Assembly: GCA_910577575.1 (NCBI GenBank)
Contig: CAJTOG010000022.1
Coordinates: 1-24,058, forward strand
DNA length: 24,058 nucleotides
Origin: an uncultured Ruminococcus sp.
Lineage (GTDB): Bacteria; Bacillota; Clostridia; Oscillospirales; Ruminococcaceae
Reading direction: 5' to 3'
Below are positions 1-6,789 of the stretch, piece by piece (within the stretch, counting starts at the first letter, position 1; every line of letters starts with the position of its first letter). The notes under the pieces were generated by a model. It worked only from the letters and a program-made list of their open reading frames with translations. It did not search any database and was not told the origin of the DNA. The translations under genes and the position numbers were made by a program.

Positions 1-480
1 ATAAAAATATTCACGTGTTACTCTTGCAATTTCATGACGCATAATAATATTCTGCTGTAAAGGTGCACGGCGTAAATCAAGATAGCGATATTTAAGACGC
101 AGTTCTTCATTTACTTTTGTTTCATTAGTAATCTCAAACGGAGTTGTCTGAGCTTTTGAAAGTATACGCAAATCATTTACAAAAATCTCAATATTACCAT
201 TTTTAAGTTTATCGTTTTTGCTCTCACGTTCAATAACCTCACCTTTAGCCATAAGTACATATTCGCTTTTACATGAAGCAGCTTTTTCAAAAATTGTGGG
301 ATTTGAATTTTCATTGAAAGCAAGCTGTACAACGCCTGTTCTGTCTCTCAGCACTATAAAAATCAATCCGCCTTTGTTTCTTACACGTTCAACAAATCCT
401 CCTACGGTAACTTCCTGTCCAATTTGAACAACATCTCCACAATAATGAGTTCTTTTCAGACCCTTCATATTGTCTGCCAT
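1..480 (-). CDS. aspS: Aspartyl-tRNA synthetase, N-terminal part (runs off the window)
   Basis: Class II synthetase that charges tRNA-Asp (or tRNA-Asp/Asn) in the cytoplasm. Only the first 160 codons are present. The reading frame is open to base 1, so the rest of the gene lies beyond the window. The translation begins MADNMKGLKRTHYCGDV, continues through the N-terminal OB-fold anticodon-binding domain (roughly residues 15-110) and reaches the family motif KYRYLDLRR near residue 130, just before the catalytic domain. The start ATG at 480 is 2 bases after the hisS stop. Its ribosome binding site, AGGGGAGG, lies inside the last codons of hisS, so the two are probably co-transcribed and translationally coupled. 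The hisS-aspS pairing is common in Firmicutes. Whether the enzyme is discriminating or non-discriminating cannot be judged from this part. Confidence 0.96.
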   Translation of the reverse strand, partial: MADNMKGLKRTHYCGDVVQIGQEVTVGGFVERVRNKGGLIFIVLRDRTGVVQLAFNENSNPTIFEKAASCKSEYVLMAKGEVIERESKNDKLKNGNIEIFVNDLRILSKAQTTPFEITNETKVNEELRLKYRYLDLRRAPLQQNIIMRHEIARVTREYFY

Positions 481-482
481 AA

Positions 483-1820
483 TCAATTATCCTCCCCTGT
501 AAACGAAAAAAGTGTATCTCCACCCTGTTCTTCCATAATATCAAGAATCTTGTCAAAATAAATTTCCTCAAAAGCCGGAGCAAATTTTTCATCGAGTCTT
601 ATATCAGTCTCAGTGCCTTTTTCCATTTCCTTAAGTTTGGCAATACCACTTTCAATTTCATTATCACCGAGAACTACAGTAAAAGCTGCATTTATTTTAT
701 TTGCATATTTCATCTGTGCTTTGAGTCCCCTGCCCATCATATCATATTCAGCAAAATAGCCATATTCACGAAGTGCCTTGGAAAGCTTCATCGCCTTTTC
801 AAGTGCATTTTCACCCATGGTTGCAAAATAAATATCACACTTTTTCGGAACAAGATAATCACAATCCTGTTTTTCCATAACAATAAGAAGCCGTTCTATA
901 CCCATAGCAAAACCAAGTGCAGGAGTATGCTGACCGCCAAGCTGTTCAATAAGTCCGTCATACCGTCCACCTCCGCAGACTGTACCCTGAGCACCGATTT
1001 CAGTTGTAACGAATTCAAAAACGGTTTTTGTATAGTAATCAAGTCCACGGACGATTTTTGGGTTAACCTTAAATTCTATATCAAGGTCTGTCAGATACTT
1101 TTTCAGTTTTTCAAAATGTTCGGAACATTCCTCACAGAGATAGTCAAGAATAAGCGGTGCATTCTTACCGATTTCTTGACACACAGGACTTTTACAGTCA
1201 AGTATTCTCATAGGATTCTTTATAAGCCTTTCCTGACATGTTTCACAGAGTTCCTCTTTGCGTAAGTTGAAATAATTACGCAAAGCTTCATGATATTTTG
1301 CACGACAGGCCGGACAGCCGATTGAATTTATATAAAGCTCAATATTTTTAAGTCCGAGCCTGTCCAGCATTGTTTTAGCAAGTGAAATGACTTCGGCATC
1401 AGCCGCCGGAGAAGAACTGCCAGCCATTTCAAGTCCGAACTGGTGAAATTCTCTGAGTCTGCCGGCCTGCGGTCTTTCATGCCGGAAACAGGAAAGAATA
1501 TAATATACTCTCTGAGGGAGTGCCTCATTAAGCAAACCATTCTGAAGCATAGCACGGATAGTTCCGGCTGTTCCCTCCGGACGAAGTGTAAATTCTGATT
1601 CCTTAGCTTTTACAGTATACATTTCTTTCTGAACAACATCAGTTGTTTCACCGACAGAACGCAAAAATAAATCCGTATTTTCAAAAGTTGGTATTCTTAT
1701 CTCACCAAAACCGAAACTTTCAGCAGTTTCCCTTGCTATTTTTTCAATAGTATGCCATTTATGGACATTTTTGGGGGTTACATCTTCTGTGCCGTTGGGT
1801 CGTTTTATATTTATAGACAT
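483..1820 (-). CDS. hisS: Histidyl-tRNA synthetase
   Basis: Class II enzyme that attaches histidine to tRNA-His; 445 residues, normal length. Visible signatures are TLRPEGTAG, motif 2 FRHERPQAGRLREFHQFG, the histidine-binding VRGLDYYTKTVFEF and GGGRYDGL, followed by a C-terminal anticodon-binding domain. The ATG at 1820 is chosen because AGAAAGGTGA sits about 8 bases upstream. A GTG four codons earlier is part of that ribosome binding site and is rejected. The domain between motif 2 and the histidine-binding loop carries four Cys pairs (CPAC, CETC, CKSPVC, CEEC), suggesting bound zinc; E. coli HisRS lacks these. The stop is 2 bases before aspS. A hairpin lies in the 92-base gap after the upstream gene. 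Confidence 0.97.
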   Translation of the reverse strand: MSINIKRPNGTEDVTPKNVHKWHTIEKIARETAESFGFGEIRIPTFENTDLFLRSVGETTDVVQKEMYTVKAKESEFTLRPEGTAGTIRAMLQNGLLNEALPQRVYYILSCFRHERPQAGRLREFHQFGLEMAGSSSPAADAEVISLAKTMLDRLGLKNIELYINSIGCPACRAKYHEALRNYFNLRKEELCETCQERLIKNPMRILDCKSPVCQEIGKNAPLILDYLCEECSEHFEKLKKYLTDLDIEFKVNPKIVRGLDYYTKTVFEFVTTEIGAQGTVCGGGRYDGLIEQLGGQHTPALGFAMGIERLLIVMEKQDCDYLVPKKCDIYFATMGENALEKAMKLSKALREYGYFAEYDMMGRGLKAQMKYANKINAAFTVVLGDNEIESGIAKLKEMEKGTETDIRLDEKFAPAFEEIYFDKILDIMEEQGGDTLFSFTGEDN

Positions 1821-1856
1821 AAAAATAATCACCTTTCTGTATAAATAAACACAAAA

Positions 1857-1879
1857 TTGTCCCTTTTTATAAGGGACAA
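1857..1879 (-). terminator. Hairpin between mgsA-like gene and hisS (weak terminator or attenuator)
   Basis: A perfect 9-bp stem, TTGTCCCTT paired with AAGGGACAA around a 5-base loop, is followed on the minus strand by TTTTGTGTTTATTT, an interrupted U-rich tract. It lies 32 bases after the upstream stop and about 37 bases before the hisS ATG. No convincing promoter lies between hairpin and hisS, so it may terminate only partially and let hisS-aspS be read through. It is far too short for a T-box leader. Confidence 0.55.
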
Positions 1880-1911
1880 TAAAACATCTCAGCGCAAATC
1901 ACAAAAAATCA

Positions 1912-2313
1912 TCATATAGAAATATTTCCTGCCTCACGCCAATCAAGGTCGCCTCTTTCAAGAGCAAGAATGAGTGCTTCTGCTGTTGCTATATTTGTTG
2001 CAACAGGAACATTATGAACATCACATAGCCTGAGAAGATTCATATCATTTACATTACTTGCCTTAGGATTTATAGGGTCTCTAAAAAACAGGAGAATATC
2101 AACTTCACCACAAGAAAGAAGCGAGAGAATCTGTTCTGCACCGCCTTTTCCACTTAAATAACGTCTTATAGGAAGTCCGGTTGCTGCACTAACCTGTTTT
2201 CCTGTAGTATTTGTAGCAATAATTGTGTGTTTTGAAAGTATTCCACAATATGCACTGCAAAACTGAACCATAAGCTCTTTCTTTGCATCATGAGCGATTA
2301 TTGCAATCTTCAT
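1912..2313 (-). CDS. Methylglyoxal synthase family protein, catalytic residues altered
   Basis: The MGS-like fold is clear over all 133 residues: IAHDAKKELM at the N terminus, the phosphate-binding TNTTG, FFRDP, LLRLCDVHNVPVATN and ALERGDLDWR all match bacterial MgsA, which converts dihydroxyacetone phosphate to methylglyoxal. However, the loop that reads SGPLGGDQ in B. subtilis MgsA reads SGKGGAEQ here, so the general-base Asp (E. coli Asp71) is missing or replaced by Glu60. The PHxPD segment (E. coli His98 and Asp101) reads ASNVND. His8 (E. coli His19) and Asp79 (E. coli Asp91) are kept. The fold is secure, but methylglyoxal synthase activity is doubtful; a phosphate-ligand sensor is an alternative. 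The start ATG has GGGGAAAGGA upstream. It follows the MinD-type gene by 40 bases, an arrangement reminiscent of clostridial min-rodA-mgsA clusters. Confidence 0.8.
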   Translation of the reverse strand: MKIAIIAHDAKKELMVQFCSAYCGILSKHTIIATNTTGKQVSAATGLPIRRYLSGKGGAEQILSLLSCGEVDILLFFRDPINPKASNVNDMNLLRLCDVHNVPVATNIATAEALILALERGDLDWREAGNISI

Positions 2314-2353
2314 TTTTCTGTCCTTTCCCCGCTGAGCGGAACAATTTAATAAA

Positions 2354-3091
2354 TCATGATGTTTTTACAGTAAGAGGAACAAAATCACCGTTCAGGCGTT
2401 TTGATATAGCATCAAAAGCCTTCAGTGCGGCAGAATCTATCGGAATAGGATTGCCCTTGCCTGTAGCGACAGTCATTGTGAAATCATCGGGAATAACACC
2501 GATAAGCTGAACACCTATTTTGTCAATAATTTCATCAAGATTATTGACAAGGGATTCACCGATAATTTTTTTGCTTATTTTATTAATTATTAAACGCTGG
2601 CTTTTATTTCCCCTGTTATAAAATTCATCTGACATAAGCCCTGCATCTCTGATACATACAGGGTCGGGAGTTGATATAACAAGAATAAGATTTGCCTGTT
2701 CAACAATATCAAAAACATGTGAACTGATACCTGCACCGGTATCAATAATAATAAAGTCAAAATATTTCTTAACTGAACGGCAAATATCAACAATCTGTTC
2801 AGCGGTTACACTTGTAAGGGTTTTCGGTGCACAGAGAATATTGAGATTTGATGCCATTGGAACCTGTGTAACAGCATCAAGTGCACTTTTTCTTTTATTG
2901 AGAACATCTCCCAAATCGCTTGTTATGTTATTCTCAATTCCAAAAATGATGTCAAGACATCTCAATCCGAAATCAAGCTCTATAATAAGTGTTCTGTGAC
3001 CTTGTTTAGCCAGTGTATATCCAATTCCGGCACATACAGTAGATTTGCCCGTGCCTCCTTTTCCTGATGTTACAGCAATTATTTTTGACAT
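2354..3091 (-). CDS. MinD/ParA-type deviant Walker ATPase
   Basis: A 245-residue P-loop ATPase of the MinD/ParA/Mrp class, whose members position septa, chromosomes or other cargo. The N-terminal deviant Walker A reads SGKGGTGKST (about residues 9-18). The switch region LDFGLRCLDIIFG matches MinD, and Walker B is FDFIIIDTGAGIS. The ATG at 3091 is preceded by AAAGGA at good spacing; a longer in-frame extension upstream runs through the promoter and is rejected. The protein ends ...GDFVPLTVKTS without the basic amphipathic membrane-targeting helix usual at the MinD C terminus, and neither minC nor minE is next to it. It may therefore be a MinD-like positioning ATPase rather than true MinD. It is first in a probable unit with the MGS-like gene and is driven by a near-consensus promoter. 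Confidence 0.85.
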   Translation of the reverse strand: MSKIIAVTSGKGGTGKSTVCAGIGYTLAKQGHRTLIIELDFGLRCLDIIFGIENNITSDLGDVLNKRKSALDAVTQVPMASNLNILCAPKTLTSVTAEQIVDICRSVKKYFDFIIIDTGAGISSHVFDIVEQANLILVISTPDPVCIRDAGLMSDEFYNRGNKSQRLIINKISKKIIGESLVNNLDEIIDKIGVQLIGVIPDDFTMTVATGKGNPIPIDSAALKAFDAISKRLNGDFVPLTVKTS

Positions 3092-3161
3092 AATTTTTCC
3101 TTTCAGATTTTCTGTGATATAAATCAACAGAATATCAAATAATATTGTAACTTTAATATAC

Positions 3162-3190
3162 ATTATATCACAAAAAATATTTTTTGTCAA
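3162..3190 (-). promoter_or_regulatory. Sigma-A promoter of the MinD-type gene, with palindromic spacer
   Basis: Minus strand: -35 TTGACA (3190-3185), exactly 17 bases, then -10 TATAAT (3167-3162), preceded by TGA as an extended -10. Transcription would start near 3155, giving a leader of about 64 bases. The spacer contains the 18-bp perfect palindrome ACAAAAAATATTTTTTGT (3170-3187), which could be an operator or a bent-DNA element. Confidence 0.85.
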
Positions 3191-3247
3191 AGTATTTTTG
3201 TTAGATAATCTGAAATATGTGTAATCTGATACTTTTAACAGTTGTTG

Positions 3248-3264
3248 TTGTGCATATTGCACAA
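3248..3264. promoter_or_regulatory. Inverted repeat, candidate operator
   Basis: TTGTGCA-TAT-TGCACAA is a perfect 7+7 inverted repeat with a 3-base centre. It lies 21 bases upstream of the -35 box of the radical SAM gene and about 58 bases upstream of the divergent MinD-type promoter. The geometry suits a dimeric transcription factor. No regulator gene lies beside it, and the protein that binds it is unknown. Confidence 0.45.
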
Positions 3265-3285
3265 AGCAAATTCGAACACCCTTTA

Positions 3286-3314
3286 TTGACATTTACATTT
3301 TTATGTGATACTAT
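3286..3314 (+). promoter_or_regulatory. Promoter of the radical SAM gene
   Basis: -35 TTGACA (3286-3291), 17 bases, and -10 TACTAT (3309-3314) with an extended TGA directly before it. A TATAAT at 3312-3317 overlaps but would need a 20-base spacer. Transcription would start near 3321, at or just before the ribosome binding site AGAGGTGA, so the untranslated leader is only about 12 bases. Confidence 0.75.
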
Positions 3315-3332
3315 AATTTCAGAGGTGATTTT

Positions 3333-4271
3333 ATGTTTGAATTTTCATCTGATAATAAAAGATATCATACACTTAATTATTATTTCCGAAAAAATTTCGG
3401 ACAAAAATTCTATAAAGCAGTTATAGACTGTGGTTTGACCTGTCCGAATATTGACGGAAAAAAGGGATTCGGCGGATGTATATTCTGTGACGGAGGAAGC
3501 GGATATTTTACTAATGGCAATATGAGCGTTAAAGAACAGCTTGAATCCGAAACAGAAAGAATATTCCGAAAAAATGGGAAAGTACCTGTCATTGCATATT
3601 TTCAGGCCAATACAAATACATATGCTCCAATTGAAAAACTTAGAAGTATTTATAGTGAAGCGATGAAATTTTCCAATGTCGCAGGAATTGCGATAGGCAC
3701 AAGAGCAGACTGTCTTTCGGATGATGTAATTAATTTATTATGTGAAATAAACTCGCAGATAAACCTTACTGTTGAATTAGGTATGCAGACTATTCATGAA
3801 TCAACAATAAATTTAATAAACAGATGTTGCAGTCACAAAGAATTTCTTAAGGGATATTATAAACTGAAAGAAAAAAATATAAGAACCTGTCTGCATATAA
3901 TAAACGGATTACCATATGAAACCGCTGAAATGATGATTGAAACCGCATATCAGACAGCTGTTTTAAAACCTGAAGCAGTAAAATTGCAGATGCTTCATGT
4001 AATACATGGAACAAAACTTGCTGAAATATATAAAAAAGGTGAAATATCATTGTTAGACCGTGATGAATATATTGACATAATAATAAGACAACTGGAAGTT
4101 CTTCCGCCTGAAACAGTTATTGAAAGAATAACAGGTGACGGTGATAAAAACAAACTGATTGCACCTTTATGGAGCACTGACAAAATCGCTGTACTCGGTG
4201 GAATTGACAAAGAATTAGCCGCCCGCAATACTTATCAGGGACGGCTTTATACAAACTGTAGAAAAGAATAA
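3333..4271 (+). CDS. Radical SAM protein, YhcC/TIGR01212 family
   Basis: 312 residues, the usual family length. The radical SAM cluster sits in CPNIDGKKGFGGCIFC: Cys37, Cys49 and Cys52 (C-x11-C-x2-C) should hold the [4Fe-4S] cluster that cleaves S-adenosylmethionine. FGQKFYKAVIDCGLTCPN before it and the later AYFQANTNTYAP, GTRADCLSDDV, VELGMQT and HIINGLPYET are typical of the TIGR01212/YhcC group, which is related to the Elp3 radical SAM domain. The family's substrate is not established; an RNA modification role is only an inference from that relationship. The start ATG follows AGAGGTGA by 4 bases, within a very short leader. The gene stands alone, divergent from the MinD-type gene and convergent with the metal ATPase, with 23 bases between the two stops and no clear terminator hairpin. 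Confidence 0.9.
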   Translation: MFEFSSDNKRYHTLNYYFRKNFGQKFYKAVIDCGLTCPNIDGKKGFGGCIFCDGGSGYFTNGNMSVKEQLESETERIFRKNGKVPVIAYFQANTNTYAPIEKLRSIYSEAMKFSNVAGIAIGTRADCLSDDVINLLCEINSQINLTVELGMQTIHESTINLINRCCSHKEFLKGYYKLKEKNIRTCLHIINGLPYETAEMMIETAYQTAVLKPEAVKLQMLHVIHGTKLAEIYKKGEISLLDRDEYIDIIIRQLEVLPPETVIERITGDGDKNKLIAPLWSTDKIAVLGGIDKELAARNTYQGRLYTNCRKE

Positions 4272-4294
4272 TTAATAATACAATTTATTCACAA

Positions 4295-6490
4295 TTAAAA
4301 ATTCTTATATTTTTTTATATTCAACACTCGTATTGAGTTAAGAATAAGCAGCATTGCTGTTCCGGAATCTGCAAATACAGCAAGCCACATATTCGGATGA
4401 CCCAAAATTCCTAAAATAAGGACTAACGCTTTTATTACAAGGGCAAAAATAATATTCTGATAGGATATACGGAGAGTTTTATCTGCAATTTTTTTAGCTG
4501 ATACTATTGATTCAGGCTCGCTTCCCATAAATACAGCATCAGCAGCTTCAAGTGCAAGGTCCGCACCCGACTGCATAGCTCCTCCTATATCAGCTCCTGC
4601 AAGTACTGGTGCATCATTTATACCATCGCCCACAAACATTACTGTTCCTTTTTCGCTTCTGATTTTATTAAGTTCTGCAAGCTTTTCATCAGGCATAAGT
4701 CCACCTTTTGCTGAATCAATTGAAACTTTATTACCAAATATTTCTGCATTTTCAGGTTTGTCGCCTGTCAGCACGGCTGTATGGATGCCCATTGATTTAA
4801 GTTCAGAAATTGCATTCTTTGAAGTCTTTTTAATTGAATCCGATACTATGATTCTGCCCTCAACCCTGTTGTTTACTGCAACATATATAACACTTCCCAT
4901 TAAATCATCAGGCATATCAGGAAGAATTATATTTCTTTCATTCATAAGTTTTTCATTTCCGCATAATACAGTATTTTCACCGATTTCTGCAAATACTCCA
5001 CGTCCGGTAAGCTCTCCCGATTTATCAGGTTCAGTTAACTTTAATCCTTTTTTCTTGCATTCTGATACAATACTTTCTGCAACGGGATGAGAAGAAACCT
5101 GTTCACAGCTTCCGCAAATCTGCATCAATTCGTCTTCAGAAATCTTTCCGCAAGTTTTTATATCAGTAACTGTAAAACTTCCGTTTGTAAGAGTACCTGT
5201 TTTGTCGAAAACTACAGCTTTTACTTTTGCAAGTGCTTCAATTGAATTTCCCCCCTTAAAAAGTATGCCAAGCTTTGAAGCCGCACCGATTCCTGAAAAA
5301 TATGCAAGAGGTACACTCAAAACCAATGCACAAGGACAGCTTATTACAAGAAAAGTAAGAGCGGAATAAATCCATTTGTTTATATCATGAGTAATCAAAG
5401 AACCAAGAACAGCAGTAAGTATAGCAACTATAATTACCAAGGGAGTATATATTTTTGAAAAACGTGTAATGAATCTGTCTATTTTAGGTTTTTCAGCTGA
5501 TGCATCTTCAACAGCACGTGCAATTTTTGAAATCATTGAATCGGATGCTGCTGCTGTAGTCCTGAGAGTAAAAGTTTCTGACAGATTTATACATCCTGAC
5601 ATTACGCTCTCTCCTGCACGTACTGTCATGGGTACAGGTTCGCCGTTTACTGCTGACGTATCTATTCTTGATTCACCAGATTCAACTATACCATCTGCGG
5701 CAATTCTTTCACCTGCTTTTATTCTCAGAATATCGCCTGCTTCAATTTCATCAGAATCAACACGGACAAATTCTCCGTTTCTCAATACATCTGCCTCATT
5801 TACTTTAAGCTCTGAAACGTCGGTTATTGCCTTTCTGCTACGTGATACAGCATAATCCTCAAAAATTTCACCTATTTTAAAAAATAATACAACTCCGACC
5901 GCTTCAGCGTATTCACCTAAAACAAAAGCACCAACAGTTGCTACAGTCATCAGGAAATTTTCATCAAAAAAATTTCCTGCTTTTATATTTTTAAAGGTAT
6001 TGATTATTACATTATATCCGAGAATCAAATAAGCCAATGCAAAAAGTCCAAATGCAAGAAAATTTATATCAGTAAAATAATGTACAGTCAGAGCTGCTGC
6101 AAAAACTGCTATACCCATAATAAGCGGAATAACTGCCTTTTTTATAATTTTTTTGTCTTCATGGTTATATTTATGACCATGACTGTGTTCATGTTTATTG
6201 CAATGTTCATGATTACAGCAGCATTCCTCACCATGATAATGTTCATGTTCTTTGTTATTCCCATGTCGCATGCTGTCAGGCTCAGAAATTATAACTCCTG
6301 CCTCAATCTTTCCTGCTATACTGTTTATCTTAAAAAGAAGTTCCGGCGTTATATTTCCTTTTATTCTTATTTTACGCATTGGAAAATTTAAAGACACAGT
6401 TTCAACTTCATCAAGCTTTTTTATTGCTTCCTCAATTTTCCCTCCGCAATGTGCACACCCAAGATTATGTATTTCATAAATTTTCTCCAT
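4295..6490 (-). CDS. Zn2+/Cd2+/Pb2+-type P1B heavy-metal exporting ATPase
   Basis: A 731-residue membrane ATPase that should export zinc, cadmium or lead. In order: an N-terminal heavy-metal-associated domain with GCAHC (Cys12, Cys15); a His/Cys-rich stretch at about 76-110 ending in HEHSHGHKYNH, a likely metal-buffering segment; the transmembrane region with the SCPCAL motif (Cys385, Cys387); phosphorylation site DKTGTLT (Asp429); SSHPV (His468-Pro469); GDGINDAP (621-628); and a C-terminal FADSG with Asp708, the acidic residue typical of Zn/Cd-type rather than Cu-type pumps. The actuator TGE motif reads NGE. The ATG at 6490 follows TAGGAGTGA; a longer upstream reading crosses the operator and is rejected. 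No ArsR-type regulator is encoded in the window, although the promoter carries a matching operator. Confidence 0.93.
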   Translation of the reverse strand: MEKIYEIHNLGCAHCGGKIEEAIKKLDEVETVSLNFPMRKIRIKGNITPELLFKINSIAGKIEAGVIISEPDSMRHGNNKEHEHYHGEECCCNHEHCNKHEHSHGHKYNHEDKKIIKKAVIPLIMGIAVFAAALTVHYFTDINFLAFGLFALAYLILGYNVIINTFKNIKAGNFFDENFLMTVATVGAFVLGEYAEAVGVVLFFKIGEIFEDYAVSRSRKAITDVSELKVNEADVLRNGEFVRVDSDEIEAGDILRIKAGERIAADGIVESGESRIDTSAVNGEPVPMTVRAGESVMSGCINLSETFTLRTTAAASDSMISKIARAVEDASAEKPKIDRFITRFSKIYTPLVIIVAILTAVLGSLITHDINKWIYSALTFLVISCPCALVLSVPLAYFSGIGAASKLGILFKGGNSIEALAKVKAVVFDKTGTLTNGSFTVTDIKTCGKISEDELMQICGSCEQVSSHPVAESIVSECKKKGLKLTEPDKSGELTGRGVFAEIGENTVLCGNEKLMNERNIILPDMPDDLMGSVIYVAVNNRVEGRIIVSDSIKKTSKNAISELKSMGIHTAVLTGDKPENAEIFGNKVSIDSAKGGLMPDEKLAELNKIRSEKGTVMFVGDGINDAPVLAGADIGGAMQSGADLALEAADAVFMGSEPESIVSAKKIADKTLRISYQNIIFALVIKALVLILGILGHPNMWLAVFADSGTAMLLILNSIRVLNIKKYKNF

Positions 6491-6516
6491 AAAAATCACT
6501 CCTAAATAATATTGAT

Positions 6517-6536
6517 ATATGAATAATTGTTCATAT
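6517..6536. promoter_or_regulatory. ArsR/SmtB-type metal operator of the P-type ATPase
   Basis: The 20-bp near-perfect palindrome reads ATATGAACAATTATTCATAT on the minus strand. It closely resembles the ATGAAC(A)-n-TTCAT operators of SmtB, CzrA and CadC-like repressors. It lies just downstream of the -10 box, over the predicted transcription start, where a bound repressor would block initiation until metal releases it. Confidence 0.75.
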
Positions 6537-6545
6537 GTTAATATT

Positions 6546-6574
6546 ATAATATCATATATTTTCAAATTTGTCAA
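6546..6574 (-). promoter_or_regulatory. Promoter of the metal ATPase
   Basis: Minus strand: -35 TTGACA (6574-6569), 17-base spacer, -10 TATTAT (6551-6546) with an extended TGA. The predicted start near 6539 abuts the ArsR-type operator. The -35 box is only 8 bases from the -35 box of the divergent sigma-factor promoter, so the two promoters stand back to back. Confidence 0.8.
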
Positions 6575-6582
6575 TAGTTTTA

Positions 6583-6611
6583 TTGAAAAAAATGTTTTTT
6601 TATGATATAAT
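6583..6611 (+). promoter_or_regulatory. Promoter of the sigma-factor operon
   Basis: -35 TTGAAA (6583-6588), 17 bases, extended TGA and -10 TATAAT (6606-6611): a strong sigma-A type signal rather than an ECF-type autoregulated promoter. It gives a leader of about 170 bases before the sigma gene. The leader holds the inverted repeat TTAAC-TATG-GTTAA (6631-6644) and the 12-bp palindrome TGAAAGCTTTCA (6760-6771). Confidence 0.75.
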
Positions 6612-6680
6612 TAATATACAAAGTGTTTTGTTAACTATGGTTAATTCACTTCTTTCAGCTATATTCCGTGATTATCAATC

Positions 6681-6708
6681 TTGTTAGTACTGATTAACAG
6701 ATTTTTTT
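6681..6708 (+). other. Terminator-like hairpin in the sigma-factor leader
   Basis: TGTTA (6682-6686) can pair with TAACA (6695-6699), extended by a wobble pair, and the stem is followed by AGATTTTTTT. The TAACA arm, extended as TTAACA, could instead pair with TGTTAA at 6629-6634. Two mutually exclusive structures are therefore possible, as in an attenuator. The stem is short and AT-rich, so this is weak. Confidence 0.3.
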
Positions 6709-6789
6709 AAATTTTTCTGTCTGTCTTCGTCTTTTTCGGCTCTTAAAATCACTTATATATGAAAGCTTTCAATCTCTGTACAGAAAGGA

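Noticed and set aside
1833..1911. T-box riboswitch upstream of hisS
   Set aside because: The gap is about 90 bases with one simple hairpin; there is no room for the stem I specifier and antiterminator.
3092..3292. N-terminal extension of the MinD-type protein
   Set aside because: It would translate through the promoter; ATG 3091 has a proper ribosome binding site and begins at the family N terminus.
4272..4294. Terminator between radical SAM and ATPase genes
   Set aside because: AT-rich but no credible stem-loop could be drawn.
6491..6574. N-terminal extension of the metal ATPase
   Set aside because: It crosses the operator and promoter; ATG 6490 with TAGGAG begins directly at the metal-binding domain.
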